This document shows positions 46,373-58,314 of a stretch of DNA of 64,000 nt, piece after piece. The stretch's first letter is position 1, and every line of letters begins with the position of its first letter. The position numbers and the translations under genes were made by a program. Below the pieces are notes generated by a model that saw only the letters and a list, made by a program, of their open reading frames with translations, searched no databases and had not been told where the DNA came from. This DNA is from Catonia carolina (taxonomy: Eukaryota; Arthropoda; Insecta; Hemiptera; Achilidae): NCBI GenBank assembly GCA_035578175.1, contig JAQMRL010000003.1, positions 23,150,419 to 23,214,418 of the forward strand, in the 5' to 3' direction.

Positions 46373-47169
46373 GGGTGATTCAAAAAGAGCGCCGGTTTTT
46401 AAACGGCTGGTAAATTTTTGTTTATCGGTTGGCAACATTGTTAGACCTCATTTCTATTTCGGAGAACATTCCGATTGACGATTCAGTTGTAGTTTCTCTT
46501 GTTCGCAGTGTAGTACTCTCGCAGGCTCATGAAAAAGTTTTTTGAGACGGGTTCAACAGTCGACCTTAAAAGTTCTGGACGTCGTCGTTCTGGCCGAACT
46601 GAGCAGAACGTTGCGTTGGTTCGTGACAGTGTGGCTGTTAGCCCAGCAAAATCAATACGTCGCCGTTCTCAACAATTGGGTTTACGATGTTCTTCTGTAC
46701 GGAGAATTCTTCGGTACGATCTCCAATATCACCCGTATAAAATTCAGTTGCTGCACGAGAAACAATGTTGTTGCTCCGTGAACGGTTCCAGGATCGCATC
46801 ATTTGTCGTAATTCCGACCATCAATGGCCACCAAGGTCGTGTGACTTGACGCCTTGTGACTTTCATCTTTGGGGTCATCTGAAGTCATTGGTGTATGCCA
46901 ATAAACCCCGAAACATCAATGACTTGAAGGAGGAAATTCGACGGGTTATCGGGCAAATGGAGGTCGAAACTTGTCGTGCAGTAATATCCAATTTCATGGA
47001 CAGAGTTGATGCGTGCCAGCGCAGTAGAGGAGGACACATGCATGACATCATTTTTCATACATGAAATCGGAAGGTAAGATGAACTTGTTGATGTATTTAT
47101 TTTCAGTTTTTCAATAAAATAAATCTCTTAATTTGATATATCAAAACCGGCGCTCTTTTTGAATCACCC
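46373..47169 (+). mobile_element. Mariner-like element with internal deletion
   Basis: 27-base inverted ends, identical at 46373-46399 and (inverted) 47143-47169, beginning GGGTGATTCAAAAAGAGCGC. A TA lies next to each end, although two extra bases (AC) intervene on the left. The interior keeps the two ends of a transposase gene and lost the middle. Confidence 0.85.
46529..47064 (+). pseudogene. Mariner-like transposase, N- and C-terminal parts joined by deletion
   Basis: First part, from about 46529: KKFFETGSTVDLKSSGRRRS and SPAKSIRRRSQQLGLRCSSV, RRILRYDLQYHPYKIQLLHE, the paired helix-turn-helix region that binds the transposon ends. Second part, from about 46770 in another frame: RFQDRIICRNSDHQWPPRSC, DLTPCDFHLWGHLKSLVYAN and NINDLKEEIRRVIGQ. 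DLTPCDF carries the last catalytic Asp. The middle of the catalytic domain, with the first two acidic residues, is absent. Conserved ends and residual frames suggest a deletion derivative that could have been moved by a full copy elsewhere. Confidence 0.82.
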
Positions 47170-47430
47170 TATATGTTGTGTAAGATGTACTCCAATAATG
47201 ATATATTAAATCTACCTAACATAGATTGGACATTTCGTCCGTTCGCGAATATATTAACTGGAATAATATTATCCACATATTTATTTATTAATTTATTAGC
47301 CTATAACATTGTTTAGGGAATAGGCTATTACATAATTATTTTATTTACCTTGCACCACCTAAAACCCAGACCTGTGAGCAATTTTTTTTAATATGGATTT
47401 TGAAAAATAATAAAAAATGTAGTAAATGAG

Positions 47431-47807
47431 ACGATTTTTAAAAAAAATCGTAGGAGCCGTTATTGAGAAACTCGCAAAAAAGTGAAAAATGAAACGAATA
47501 AACTACTACTTCCGGTTGACCAATTTTGATGAAAATGTTCGTATCGGGTCCTCTAGTGGTATCTAACTTAAGTTTCAGTTTCAAGTTCATACAATGTGCC
47601 GTTCTTGAGATATTCTGTTCACACGCACACACAGACACGCAGACACACAAACACACACACACAGACCAATCGCTAAAAACATGTTTTTTGGGTTCAGGGG
47701 GTCTGAAAACATATAGATCCGGAGAAAACTCGATTTCGAAAAATCGACATGAAAACAATAGGCTACTTTTCTTCCCATACATTCATATAGGCAGGAGAAA
47801 GTAAAAA
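47431..47807 (-). mobile_element. TG element, copy D, truncated
   Basis: Contains only the outer 375 bp: hairpin end GGCAGGAGAAAGTAAAAA, CA tract (47622-47664, interrupted by CAGA and CAAA) and the conserved CTTCCGGTTGACCAATTTTG block. The part beyond ACGATTTTT is missing or unrecognisable. Confidence 0.7.
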
Positions 47808-49660
47808 ATATTAGGCACCAGCTCTTCCCGTAGAACATGAGAAAATTAAACTATGTTTTTTCGCATTTAACTAAAACATTTAAAACATCAATTAATGACA
47901 AACTTGTTCTTAAATTACCCTAACCTATTTTAAATACAGGCAAACTTTTTTCTAAAAAAAAATTTTTAATTCCTTAATACATGCCAAAACCACTGCCCAA
48001 GCTGATTTCCCAATGGAACTGATTTTGGTCTCAGATATCCGAAATCAGTAAACCTCTGGTCGTCAAGCCTCCCTCTCCTACCAAACCCATTTAACCAACC
48101 TGGAGGGCCAAAAGGAAGGAGAACCACCCCAATGATTGGCTGTTAGTTGTCAGGTGAAAGAAAGGCCTAAAATCATAGAGGGGAAATTACACCCGCCAAA
48201 GGATAATGACCCGTATCAGAAGATTGATAGTTGGCTATATTTACAACGTATTGTTTTACTACTATTCTAATGTAACTAATTCTAACCATGGGTTTATACC
48301 AAACTCCTGGAAATCATAATATTAGAAATTACCGTAATTTTGATTGTTAGACTATGTTTACCTTACAGCATTTACACCATTCACAGGCTTTTTTTTATTT
48401 TTACTGTACGGCATTTGTACAACGGTACAGGTCCTAATGTAATCGTCGCTTGGCCAGAGGCGTTTTAACTGTGCTGAGAACCCGGTTACGGCCTAGCGTA
48501 AATGTTTTGTACTAAAGGGTTTGCATATAGGCTAATTAAAATTTTTCATGTATCGCCTCATGAAGTCCTGTGTTTTATGACGTCATTTACGTATAGCAAT
48601 TGCATGTCTTTGTGTAGCATTATGTTTAGTGACACAAAATAGCTATTGCGAATCGCATGTAAAATTCTGTTTTTTGTCGGTTTTTTACGTTTTGTATGTG
48701 AAGTTTTAGTAGACCCCTGATGTTGAACTTTATATGAAACTCCAAACATTGAAATAATTTTTCATATGAGCTTCCCGTTAAGTAACCTGAAAAGGAATCA
48801 AAATAGAATGATACTTCATTACGGAATATTGTAGCTAAAACTGTGTTTTCCAATTAAAAGATACACAAAAATAAATTTCTCAGTTTTTGTTTTACGATTT
48901 CATCAGTTTTAAAAGCAAAAATCAACCAACCGCTAAATGTGAATTATAGAAAAAGTATTTCTTTCATTCTGTGATATATGTTTGGTACTTTTATTACAAC
49001 GAATCTATCTTAAAGTTATCCTTCTCTCTTAATGAAAATATATCCACAAAAAAACTTTATATTTCATCATAAATGTAATTAACCTAGCTAGATGCTGAAT
49101 CAGAAATTATCAAGTATTTTCATTTTGTGTTTAATGAACTTTACAACTTACTTCTATTTTCCTCGGTACTTAATCAGGACTTATTCAAAGTTAAACAAAG
49201 TAGAAATTTACTAAGTAAACTAAATTTCTAGTTTCTTGTAGAAGTTAAAGATACTACTCAAGGAGTATCTAAATTAAGCTCTATTGAAAAATTGACATTT
49301 AAATTTTTTTAAACGTTTAATGAATTATAACACTTATATATTCTAATGTATTACTCTAAATGCCAGAAATCTAAGGAAAAGTAACTCTTTACAAAGTGAA
49401 CTTGTACACAAAATCTTAAAAATAGTGATTACTCTGAGAGTTAAAATAGTACTAAGCGTAATCGTAAAGCAAAAGCCGTTTGGTCATACAAAATACCGAC
49501 ATTTTGTAACAGTTCAGCTGGAACAATATTTGTAGTGTTTTTTTTTAATTGGTTTTATTTGATATTTTAATGAAATAAGTTGTTTTATTAGAAAAAAATT
49601 ACTTTATTGCTACAAGAATAAAACTTAGAGCACGGAGTTGGCTCATAAAAATTTACAAAT
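47808..49660. other. No gene recognised
   Basis: Includes a non-repetitive GC-richer stretch at 47990-48230 without an open frame or motif. Confidence 0.45.
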
Positions 49661-49664
49661 TTTT

Positions 49665-50105
49665 GAATTCATTTACAATTTAAATATAAATAAAAAACAC
49701 ATTCTTTCAATTAAATATAAGATTACATTTGAATACAATACAGTTGCAATATAAATAAAAAAACAAAATACAATATTTCAATTACAATATAAATAAAAAA
49801 CATTCTTTCAATTAAATATAAGATTACACTTGAATACAATACAATTGCAGTATAAATAAAAAACAAAATACAATATTTCAACTAAATATAAGATTACATT
49901 TGAATACATGTACTTATAATATGAATAAAAAGCAAAATATAATATCTAAATTAAATATAATATTACATTTAAATACATATACAATTACAATACAAATAAA
50001 AGCGAAATACAATACGTCAATTAAACATAAGATTACACTTGAATACATAAGCAATTGCAATATAAATAAAAAATAAAATATAGAATTTCAGTTAAAAAAT
50101 ATAAG
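49665..50105. repeat. AT-rich minisatellite, period about 68 bp
   Basis: Six or so diverged units. Each has TTAAATATAAGATTACATTT, GAATACA, ACAATTGCAATATAAATAAA, then AAACAAAATACAATATTTCA. Neighbouring units differ at several positions, so it is not recent. Confidence 0.85.
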
Positions 50106-51529
50106 AATGCAAACAGATATTACAATTAGATGAGCTGTATGTGAAAGCCTATTTTAATGCATGTTACATCAATGCAATCCCTACACCAAAATAAAGTTTT
50201 TTTATTAGGTATTTAAAAAGTTACTTTGAGAATTATTTTGTGTTTATAATTATATTTAAAGTGCAGTTAAATGAATAAATTAAAGTATTAATTTATTAAA
50301 TGTTTCTGATTATTAAAAGAATGTCGATTTAAATAAAGAAAAAGAAAATTAACTTCACTTAAAGAAATAAACATATTACGTATTACTTAAATCGTATTTC
50401 TCGTTCATCTGGATTTGTGATTTTCCGGACGGGACCAATTACAACCGGGTGAATTTCCCATTTAACTGAAATTTCCTGATACTTGATTTCTGCTCCTTAT
50501 CACTCTTAAAAACTATTTCTACATAATTCTACGAGTGTTTGGTGTAAATTCAAAAAATATGAAAAATTGAACATGAATCCCACTCCAAAATGTTTCGTTT
50601 GTTCTATTTTTTTAAACTACCTGGTAAATTAAAAAGGGAATTGGCTGTGCAATGAGTTGGATTAGAAACACGTTACCGTGCGTGCCCACCCCACAACGTT
50701 TCCAATAGTAAATATAAAATGAACAGTCGCTAGTGAACTTTTGTGCCAAATAGTAACAGGTAATCAATTGGTCAATTTCGTTTATGTCAACATGTACATT
50801 GGACGAACAACTGAAACGTTATAGAGGAGAGAACAGTTTTTAATTAAAACAAGAAACAAATCGGCGGTGATTCTATTTACATTACAGTTACCAACTGTAC
50901 GATGCCAACGGAACAAATTAATGAATCTCGCCCAAGCAAAATCTTTATTGGCTTTCACTGGTTGTTATTTTTATTTTATTTCGTTTAATTAATAGCCGTG
51001 TTAATTTTACACAGTAGTAAGTAAATTAATTTAGAAATTGAATTACAAAGGATTGCTCTCAAAGGAAAGTTTTATTAGTCAACCATTATACTAAAAGTAT
51101 GTTGAGTAATTAAGTAATTAAATTTAGATTAAAATTTTAATTAAATTTAAAAGCAATAAGGTATTAGTTGAGTACCCAGTTTTAGTGATTTAAATTATTA
51201 TATCTACTAGATTGAAATTTTAATGAAAAATTATAATTTAAGTTTTGTAGTTTATAATATTATTATTTCAAAAGCATACTTACATTATTACTAAAAAAAT
51301 TTATAAATTTTCATACATATAAAATTTTACATATAGCCTACTATAAATATAAATCAAAACATTTGAAACGAACTTTGTACACTTGTGTATTTAAAACACT
51401 AAAAACAATAGAAATACGTACATAAAAATAATAAAATATATAATAAAAAGCATAAAATCTACAACAAAATCTCTGTCCTGAAACAACAAACTAAGCCACT
51501 ACCAAACGGTAGTTAGACCATCCTTTATG
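50106..51529. other. AT-rich DNA, no gene recognised
   Basis: No motif, exon or repeat family recognised. Confidence 0.5.
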
Positions 51530-52280
51530 CTGCAGTAAACTATCACGGAAAAAATAGGGAAAATAGAGAGAAGAATTTTAAGGAAAATATTAGGTCTTAA
51601 AATCAACACAGGATCAGAATATAAGCGTAGATCAAAGGAGAACGTTATTCCAAAATAGAAAAAATAACCAACATAATCAGAAAAAAAGATTACAAAAAGT
51701 GAAGTTCTACAGGTAGGCCTACATTTTAACCCGACATTTCCCTTGTAGTATTATATAAACAGTTCCGAGGGAGGTGGAGGGTTTTTTGCTGATGTCGGAT
51801 CAAGTGGCCAGGCAGAGTGTTTTTGGTTGGTAGGCGGTTGCGGCCTTCTTGGGGTTGAACGAGGATGCCTCAATTGAGTCCAACACTACTTTTCCCATTG
51901 TGAGGGAGTGAACATGAGTTTTTCTTGCCGCCTCGGATAAAAAAAAGGTTGGCTTACATTTGTAGGATGGAAAACACCAGACTAACAAAGTACATTTTCA
52001 ACTTACTTAACACTCACAAAACACGATAGTGTGGTTTAAAGATGTAGATAAAACCTAGTAAACAACTCGATATACTCAGAAACCATTTAAGATCAACTTT
52101 CAGAAAAACAATACAGGAATTACATTTTCAGGAGAAGAAAAACCAACTTGCAAAAGATGAAGAAAATGGACTCAAGAGGATAAAGAGCACCACTCGAGGA
52201 AGATGAAGGAAGAATGGGCTAAGAAGTTGATTAAACATGCCCTCTTAAATGAGCTATTCGAAAAAATAGCATAAAATAAA
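51530..52280 (+). pseudogene. Decayed LINE C-terminus, split by an insertion
   Basis: Left part (51545-51705): IGKIERRILRKILGLKINTG, then IEKITNIIRKKDYKK. Right part (52090-52270): FRKTIQELHFQEKKNQLAKD, then LKRIKSTTRGR and KNGLRS, an ORF2 tail. The two parts are separated by unrelated, GC-richer sequence (about 51715-51990) that carries a 62-codon minus-strand frame without a known motif. Confidence 0.55.
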
Positions 52281-53395
52281 TAATGATAGAGAACTTACAT
52301 ATTTTGTAAATTTTCTAGGCGGTGCCTGTTCTCCAGTCGTTGAAAATAGACTGCGTTGCGTTTATTATAACATAACTGTGATTGTGTTGCTGTAGATAAA
52401 ATGGTGGTTTATGACAGGCAAACATTTTTTAGGTAAGAATTGTAAATTTAAGTTTTTAATGGTGCGTTTTAGGAATAATAGGATTCTAGTGCGTTTTGTT
52501 ATCTGTTTAGTCCTGGGCCGGAGGTGGCACTCAAGGTTCCAAAATGTACGCATTTTTTCTAGTTCTAGAATGTATGGAGAAACCATAATTTGGGAAGTTT
52601 TCTAGGATTTTTACTTCAAATATCCCATTTAATTTTCTATTTTAAGTTCTGACATGGGATGGTACTGGCTAAGGTGAGTTAGATTTGGTGTCACAGGAAT
52701 TTCAGTAGTTGTTCACTCGATATTGAGGGGTATTGCGATATCACCTACATAAGATGTATAAACGGAGTGTGAAGGTGAAAAGAGTAATGCAGTTTTTTTT
52801 ATATACAATTACAGTTTTAATGAATTTTTTAGATTTGTATTTGGTTACTACAAGACAATTGATAGATAAATAATAGATTTTGATAAAACAGATCCAAAAA
52901 CTGCAGATCACCTGCACACTGTGTCCAGCCTTCTATGTAGATGAAACCTTGAACGATACCTCAACTACTAAATTAACAACCATAGAACTCCTGTGTTAAC
53001 AGTGACGTGAGGGGTCCAGGGTGTCCAGATACCTCCAAAAAATGTAAAAAAACGAAAAATTTATATCAAGATAAGTAAATTTTACCAATAACAGGAAACC
53101 TACCAAGGTAAATATAACTAACTAACATATACTTTCGTAACTTAACTTCTTTAATATTAGTTATTTATTCAGATCATTGTAAAATTATCCCTTATCTTTA
53201 GGTCATTTATGTTCGGCTGTGCTCGGCTCTTTAGGTCATGTATAAAACACCCATCACTGTATACTAGGTAAAAGGGGCTCGTTCTCCTGCACCGAAAATA
53301 GTTTCGAGCGATCGAAACCGGTGAATCCCTCTGCCAGAGTTGGTTGGTAAGGTCGATGAAGACGGATGACAACCGGTTCACAAAAATAATTTAAG
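52281..53395. other. No gene recognised
   Basis: Short frames overlap on both strands at 52365-52605 without motifs or clear splice sites. Confidence 0.45.
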
Positions 53396-53399
53396 ACAC

Positions 53400-53650
53400 T
53401 AAACAGTAGACTTAAGGTGTCGGATAAATGGTTTAAAGAAGTCAGAAAGAATGTTGAAAACCCTGGAATAAACCGAGAAAACTTAATGAACCGAACCAAA
53501 CTTAGACAACTAATTACGGACTTTAAGGGTTTCCATGAAGAGTAAAACGGAACAACGGGTGGTCAGAAGAAAGAAGAAAAACGTACAGTGAGCGAATTCT
53601 GAGGATGTGATCTACAAGAAGAGCTTTCAGAAACATCCAAAGTCACCTCA
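53400..53650 (+). pseudogene. Decayed LINE C-terminus
   Basis: VSDKWFKEVRKNVENPGINR, then ENLMNRTKLRQLITDFKGFH in one frame, a stop, and NGTTGGQKKEEKRTVSEF. Matches the W..EV.KD...LGI..E...NR...R..I..F.GF.E and ERK...S..M end of LINE ORF2. Confidence 0.75.
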
Positions 53651-53990
53651 CGTGGTCAAAAATTGACCCTACATAAAAAAAAAATACTGGTGGAATTATA
53701 AGTTGAAATTTCCTTTTTAAAAAACTAAGGAATTAATTTTTTAAGCACTTTGAGGATGTAGAGATATTAGGACATTATGTCCAAACCGACACCCCTAACA
53801 AAATTTTTATCTATGCCACTAGTGACAGCAAATCTATCTTAGCAGCTTCATTTAGCATTAAAAGTTACTAATACTAACACTCTTCTAAGAGTAATTAAAA
53901 AATAAACACAGAAGCACTTAATTGAACTAAGCCTACCCTTGAACATAAAAAACTTTAGTTAGGTAGATTAACTTTTTTTGTGGGTTTCCT

Positions 53991-54377
53991 TAAACCCAGG
54001 CAGGTGGAGTTTTAAATTATTTGCACTCGATCTGCTAGTTCCAGGGCTACAAAAAATAGTTCTTTTTTTTATCACATGGTCAGCAAATTATATGACTGAA
54101 CTTGAGAACAGAAGAGGTAGAGGTGTAAAAGACACTGGTCAGAGTCATCTCATCTGAAAGTAACGAATTTCATTATACAGCCAGACCCTGTGGTGAATGA
54201 AGTGGTGCCATTTGCAGGGTGCAGAGTAGATTCTTTTCAGAGGGCCTGGCATGCTGATAAGCATAGGCTACTTTAGTACTTAGTGAGGAAGGCACATGTA
54301 AGCCACCTCACTCCTGGTTTACTTAGTAAATCCTCTAGACGTTCAAACCAGCCTTTTGGCTGTCGACCTAAACAACA
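53991..54377 (+). mobile_element. (CAA)n-tailed retroposon, copy d
   Basis: Perfect 10-bp duplication TGGGTTTCCT (53981-53990 and 54378-54387). Starts TAAACCCAGGCAGGTGGAGT and ends GGCTGTCGACCTAAACAACA. Collinear with copies a-c, with a short deletion around 54200. Confidence 0.85.
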
Positions 54378-54387
54378 TGGGTTTCCT

Positions 54388-56719
54388 ACGGTTGTGACCG
54401 CCTCCTCTCTCACAACCGCTGCTTCCATCTATCTCGATACATAAAATCCTCCTCCGAAATCCTTTCTTCTGCACGGCCTCATTCAACTCATTTGTGAAAG
54501 ACCCAACGGTGATTCTTATCTCTTTTACATCTTCTCACCGAACTTCGATCTGTTATCCATCCTTGCTATCCATTTGCCCTTCTTACGTAACCCCATACCT
54601 TGTCACCCTCATTTCCTTAAAACATCGCTCTCTACCCCTACTCTCCCTTATATTTTCTCGTTACTGATTCTCGTCAAACCCTCCAAAACTCCATCTCTGC
54701 GGTTTATTTTATTGTTTTATTTCTAATTACATCATCAAATTAATTTTCTTTGATTAGTCAATTAAAATTAGTTATCTCACCAAAAATTTAATATAAGAAA
54801 TTTTAGATTTTAAATTATAAAAATTAAGAAAAGAATATATTTAAATTGCTTTTCAATAGTAAAGGGGAAAATAAATAAATAATAATAACTGACCCCAGCG
54901 AATTAATTCGTACAATAATACTAATTTATTATAAGCGACCAATTTCACAATTACATTAACTTTTATGGTATTATTTCGCGATGTTTTGTATCAGTGTTAT
55001 TTATGAAATAAGATAAATGCACCTAACTAAAGAACTCCCGTCACCATAACGACCCTTCCAATCAAATTGAACTTTGCCTCGTCACCACCACCGAAACTTT
55101 TCTTTAATTATTTTGTTATTTACTTTAGAAAATCTCGTTAAGAATTTTAACAATATTCATTTTCGATTTTTTTGCAGTTCTGGATGCATCATAATGTAAA
55201 AAAATTTAAATCCGTTGTAGAGCTCTGTATTTAAGGGAAAACAGATCTCCATTTAAAATACACTATATACCAGATTTTGCGTTTTAAATATAATGATGAC
55301 CATTCACTCTAAATCATTTCGTCATGAAAATAGAGAAATTTTTTGTTTTGTTTTATTTCAATTATTCCAAGTTTTTTCGTATTATACAGATTTCCTGTAC
55401 GATAAAATATTATCAAGGAAATAAAAATTAATTATTTAACGAATGTATTATTTGCAACGACGTAGTATCGTATTTTAATATTAAAACAGGATTCGTGGTG
55501 TTTAATCTTGACGATTAATACTCAACACCTCTTGTGATTATAGCGCAATCCCTAAAAACATAGTAAATTATGATTAAAGCCCCGTACACTGTAATGTATT
55601 TGCACTTATGTTTGGATTATTGCTAGATAGAGGTTTCCCCTCTCTCTCCTACCACTACCCCTCCTTTCCATCACCTGCCGCTGATATATGTCTACACTAA
55701 TACAGACCAAACATCCACCGCTGATAATACGACTGGATGATTAAGGAAAGGGGTGAAAGAGGATTAACGTGGAATTTGTAAGTAATGACGATCTAACGGG
55801 GCCGGATCTGTACCTACAAATAACAAACGGAATTTGCACTGATGTATACCACTGCTGTATTATCCTGTGTGACTGCTTTACTTATATTTTGAGTATACGC
55901 ATGTAATTTGCTATTTTCCCCAAGCTAAACCGTCATCAGAGAAATGTACAACCGTAAAATTAGTCAAATTAATGAAATCTATTATTCATTTACTTATAGA
56001 TTTGATATCAGAAAATTTTACGTAAATTTCAGAGTTATTTACAGTATTAATATTATTTCTCATTGAAAAACTACATAGGCTACAAAATTAACATTAACTT
56101 TGTCACAAACGGCTAATCCCGCCGTCGCTAATTTTTGTAATATTTTCGTTCCAGTGAGTCATTGGAGGCTGCAGCTTCTGCATATTTTTCACGGTGCCCA
56201 GTTCCAACATAGAATAGTGGTACAATCAATTAGTTGACATGCAAGTGCTAAGTTGTCATAGATTTCTTAGTTTAAAGCCGGGATTCCCCGCCTACGTGTG
56301 TAACTGGGTGGTAAAAGACATAAAGTAAAAAAATCAGGAAAAGTTTCCTTTTTTCATAATTCAGTAAAATTGTATTAGTATTCGCTAAAAAAAGTTACAA
56401 AAAGATCAAAAAAAGTGTGGAAAAACTTTTAAACTTCTGTAGTACTATTTAGCCGAAAGAGAAAATGTTTCTTATATTAACATTATTTTTATAATAACTC
56501 CGTGCACCTAAGAATTAGATAGAGAAACCCTTCGGTATTTTTCCTCCTGGACGTCTAACTAATCGCATACAAACGAAATTTAAATTTGACTTCTTGAACT
56601 ACCTTCTGTCCTATGATGGAGTGGCTCGTAGAACCACTCTTAACTTAAATTTAAATAAGTTATTATTTTAACTCACCGGTTTTGTCTAGTAAAGATAGTC
56701 GTCGCCACAAGTCAGCTGT
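54388..56719. other. No gene recognised
   Basis: 54388-54700 is pyrimidine-rich on the plus strand. The rest is AT-rich with no recognised feature. Confidence 0.5.
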
Positions 56720-56985
56720 GTAAAACTGATTTTCGGAGACGGAGGTTCCTTGGTTCAGATCCTAGTAAAGATAATTACTTTTATACAGATTTGGATACTA
56801 GACAGTGGTTACGGATTTACTTTGATGGTTGGGGTGCAATTAACGATACCCTCTTAGAAATGGTCGGCCTAAATTTGTATAAGACTATACCTCATTTACA
56901 CGTTATACATATCGTCCTTGGGTCATGGGGTTGCTTATTGTTCTTAAATTGAACAGATTGCAACCTACACACATAAGGAATAAAA
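56720..56985 (+). repeat. 'TTTGATGGTTGGG' family, copy 3
   Basis: GGTTCAGATCCTAGTAAAGA, TTACTTTGATGGTTGGGGTG, TGGTCGGCCTAAATTTGTAT, TTGGGTCATGGGGTTGCTTA and AAATTGAACAGATTGCAACC in order. The TTCAGATCC word near the 5' end may be a degraded B box. Confidence 0.65.
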
Positions 56986-57015
56986 AGAACTTATTATTCT
57001 ATTTAAAATACTACC

Positions 57016-57825
57016 TGTTAGAGCCTTGATGGCAGGAGTTTTGAAAATAACCCAAAATAAATTGGATAAAACGAGTTAAGCGGTAAGCCGACTTGTAACT
57101 GTAGGACATCAATCCACTATCAACGACTAATGGCAGATTAATGTAAACTGAAGCATAAACGACTTATTCCGGAGGACCTAGTTTCATTTAATGGCGCCAG
57201 AAACCAACGGCGGAACGACTGAATAAGCAAGATACAACGATGGAAAGTACACTGAGGGAGACAAAGGAAAACGATAAGTAACTGCTGGAACAGCAGGACA
57301 TCACTGGTCAACTCAAACACAAAATTAGAAAGCGTACAACAAAATAGACTAATTCGCTTACCTGTTGAATGGCCTGAAGTGTAGAAACGGCGTCTACGCG
57401 ACACGTGTCCGGGGTTCGATTCACACTGTAACTTTAATGTTTGATACGAAAACAAGAACAATTGTAAATGATTATAAATTACACACATAAGCAAAAGCAC
57501 ACTTGAAAATGATGTATGGTACATCAGAAACGAACGAAGCATAACGACAATTGCAGAAGCGACGCCATAGGATGGCCGGCGCTGAGAAGGCACGAACAGT
57601 CTACATGCCGCAGAATCCAACCAGTGAGTGAGTTGACCGGGAAGAATGGAATGTGAGTAGTGGGAGAATAATTACGTCATGAACTGAGATCACCATCGGA
57701 AATCAAGACAAGTATACAGACAGAGGCGGGAAAAAGGTTATTAATACAAAATCAGTGTATTTAACGACGATAATAATTAGCGGGGAAATATGAATTACTT
57801 AACGGGGGTGCGATTGGCCTTAACA
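57016..57825 (-). repeat. 3' LTR of the BEL/Pao element
   Basis: 810 bp. Compared by eye with the other LTR over its whole length, the only difference is G at 57783 versus A at 62807. The 160-codon minus-strand frame in each LTR is identical and is not a known protein. Confidence 0.92.
57370..57422 (+). promoter_or_regulatory. tRNA-like A and B boxes inside the LTR, antisense to the element
   Basis: TGGCCTGAAGTG (57370-57381) and GGTTCGATTC (57413-57422) are spaced 43 bases start to start, as in tRNA genes. The duplicate is at 62394-62446. It may be a relic of a SINE head captured in the LTR. Confidence 0.4.
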
Positions 57826-57887
57826 TACCGCCCGCCTAAATCGATGAAAGCGATTTACAGAAACAAAACTAGCAGAGAAGATCGAAG

Positions 57888-58005
57888 AACGAAGCCGCCC
57901 GCCCTGAAACAACCAGGGAGCGGTAAACGCAGGAAGAAGACGAAGAATGAAGCCGCCCGCCCTGAAGCAACAGGGAGCGGAAAACGTAGCAAACGAAGAG
58001 TACGA
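57888..58005. repeat. Tandem duplication of about 60 bp
   Basis: GAAGCCGCCCGCCCTGAA is followed by CAGGGAGCGG and AAACG twice, separated by purine-rich CGAAGAA-type sequence, in the 3' untranslated part of the BEL/Pao element. Confidence 0.7.
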
Positions 58006-58314
58006 AGCAAAGAAGACGACGAAGAAGAATCGAATGAAGAGAAGAACGGAGCATCTTGAGGTGGCGTGACAAACGCACGGGTTTGCCCGGCCAACGACGA
58101 ACGGAACATCTTCCACGGCTTGCGCGGAAGCCAACGAGTAACGGAACGATCTTGAGGTGATTGCCAACAAGGGTTGACAACCAGAAGCGACGCAGAAGAA
58201 GAAACGAAGAGAGAAGACGGCGAACGAAGAAAACAAACGAAGAACGAAAATGAACGAAGAACAAAACGAATGGAGATGAGTTGAGCGTGGAACGAAGTGA
58301 AAACGGCGGAGAAG

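Noticed and set aside
49665..50105. CRISPR-like or coding repeat
   Set aside because: Contiguous tandem units of about 68 bp without unique spacers and without an open frame.
57138..57620. 160-codon open frame, found identically at 62162-62644
   Set aside because: It lies entirely in the LTRs. Its duplication is due to the LTR, and it has no known motif.
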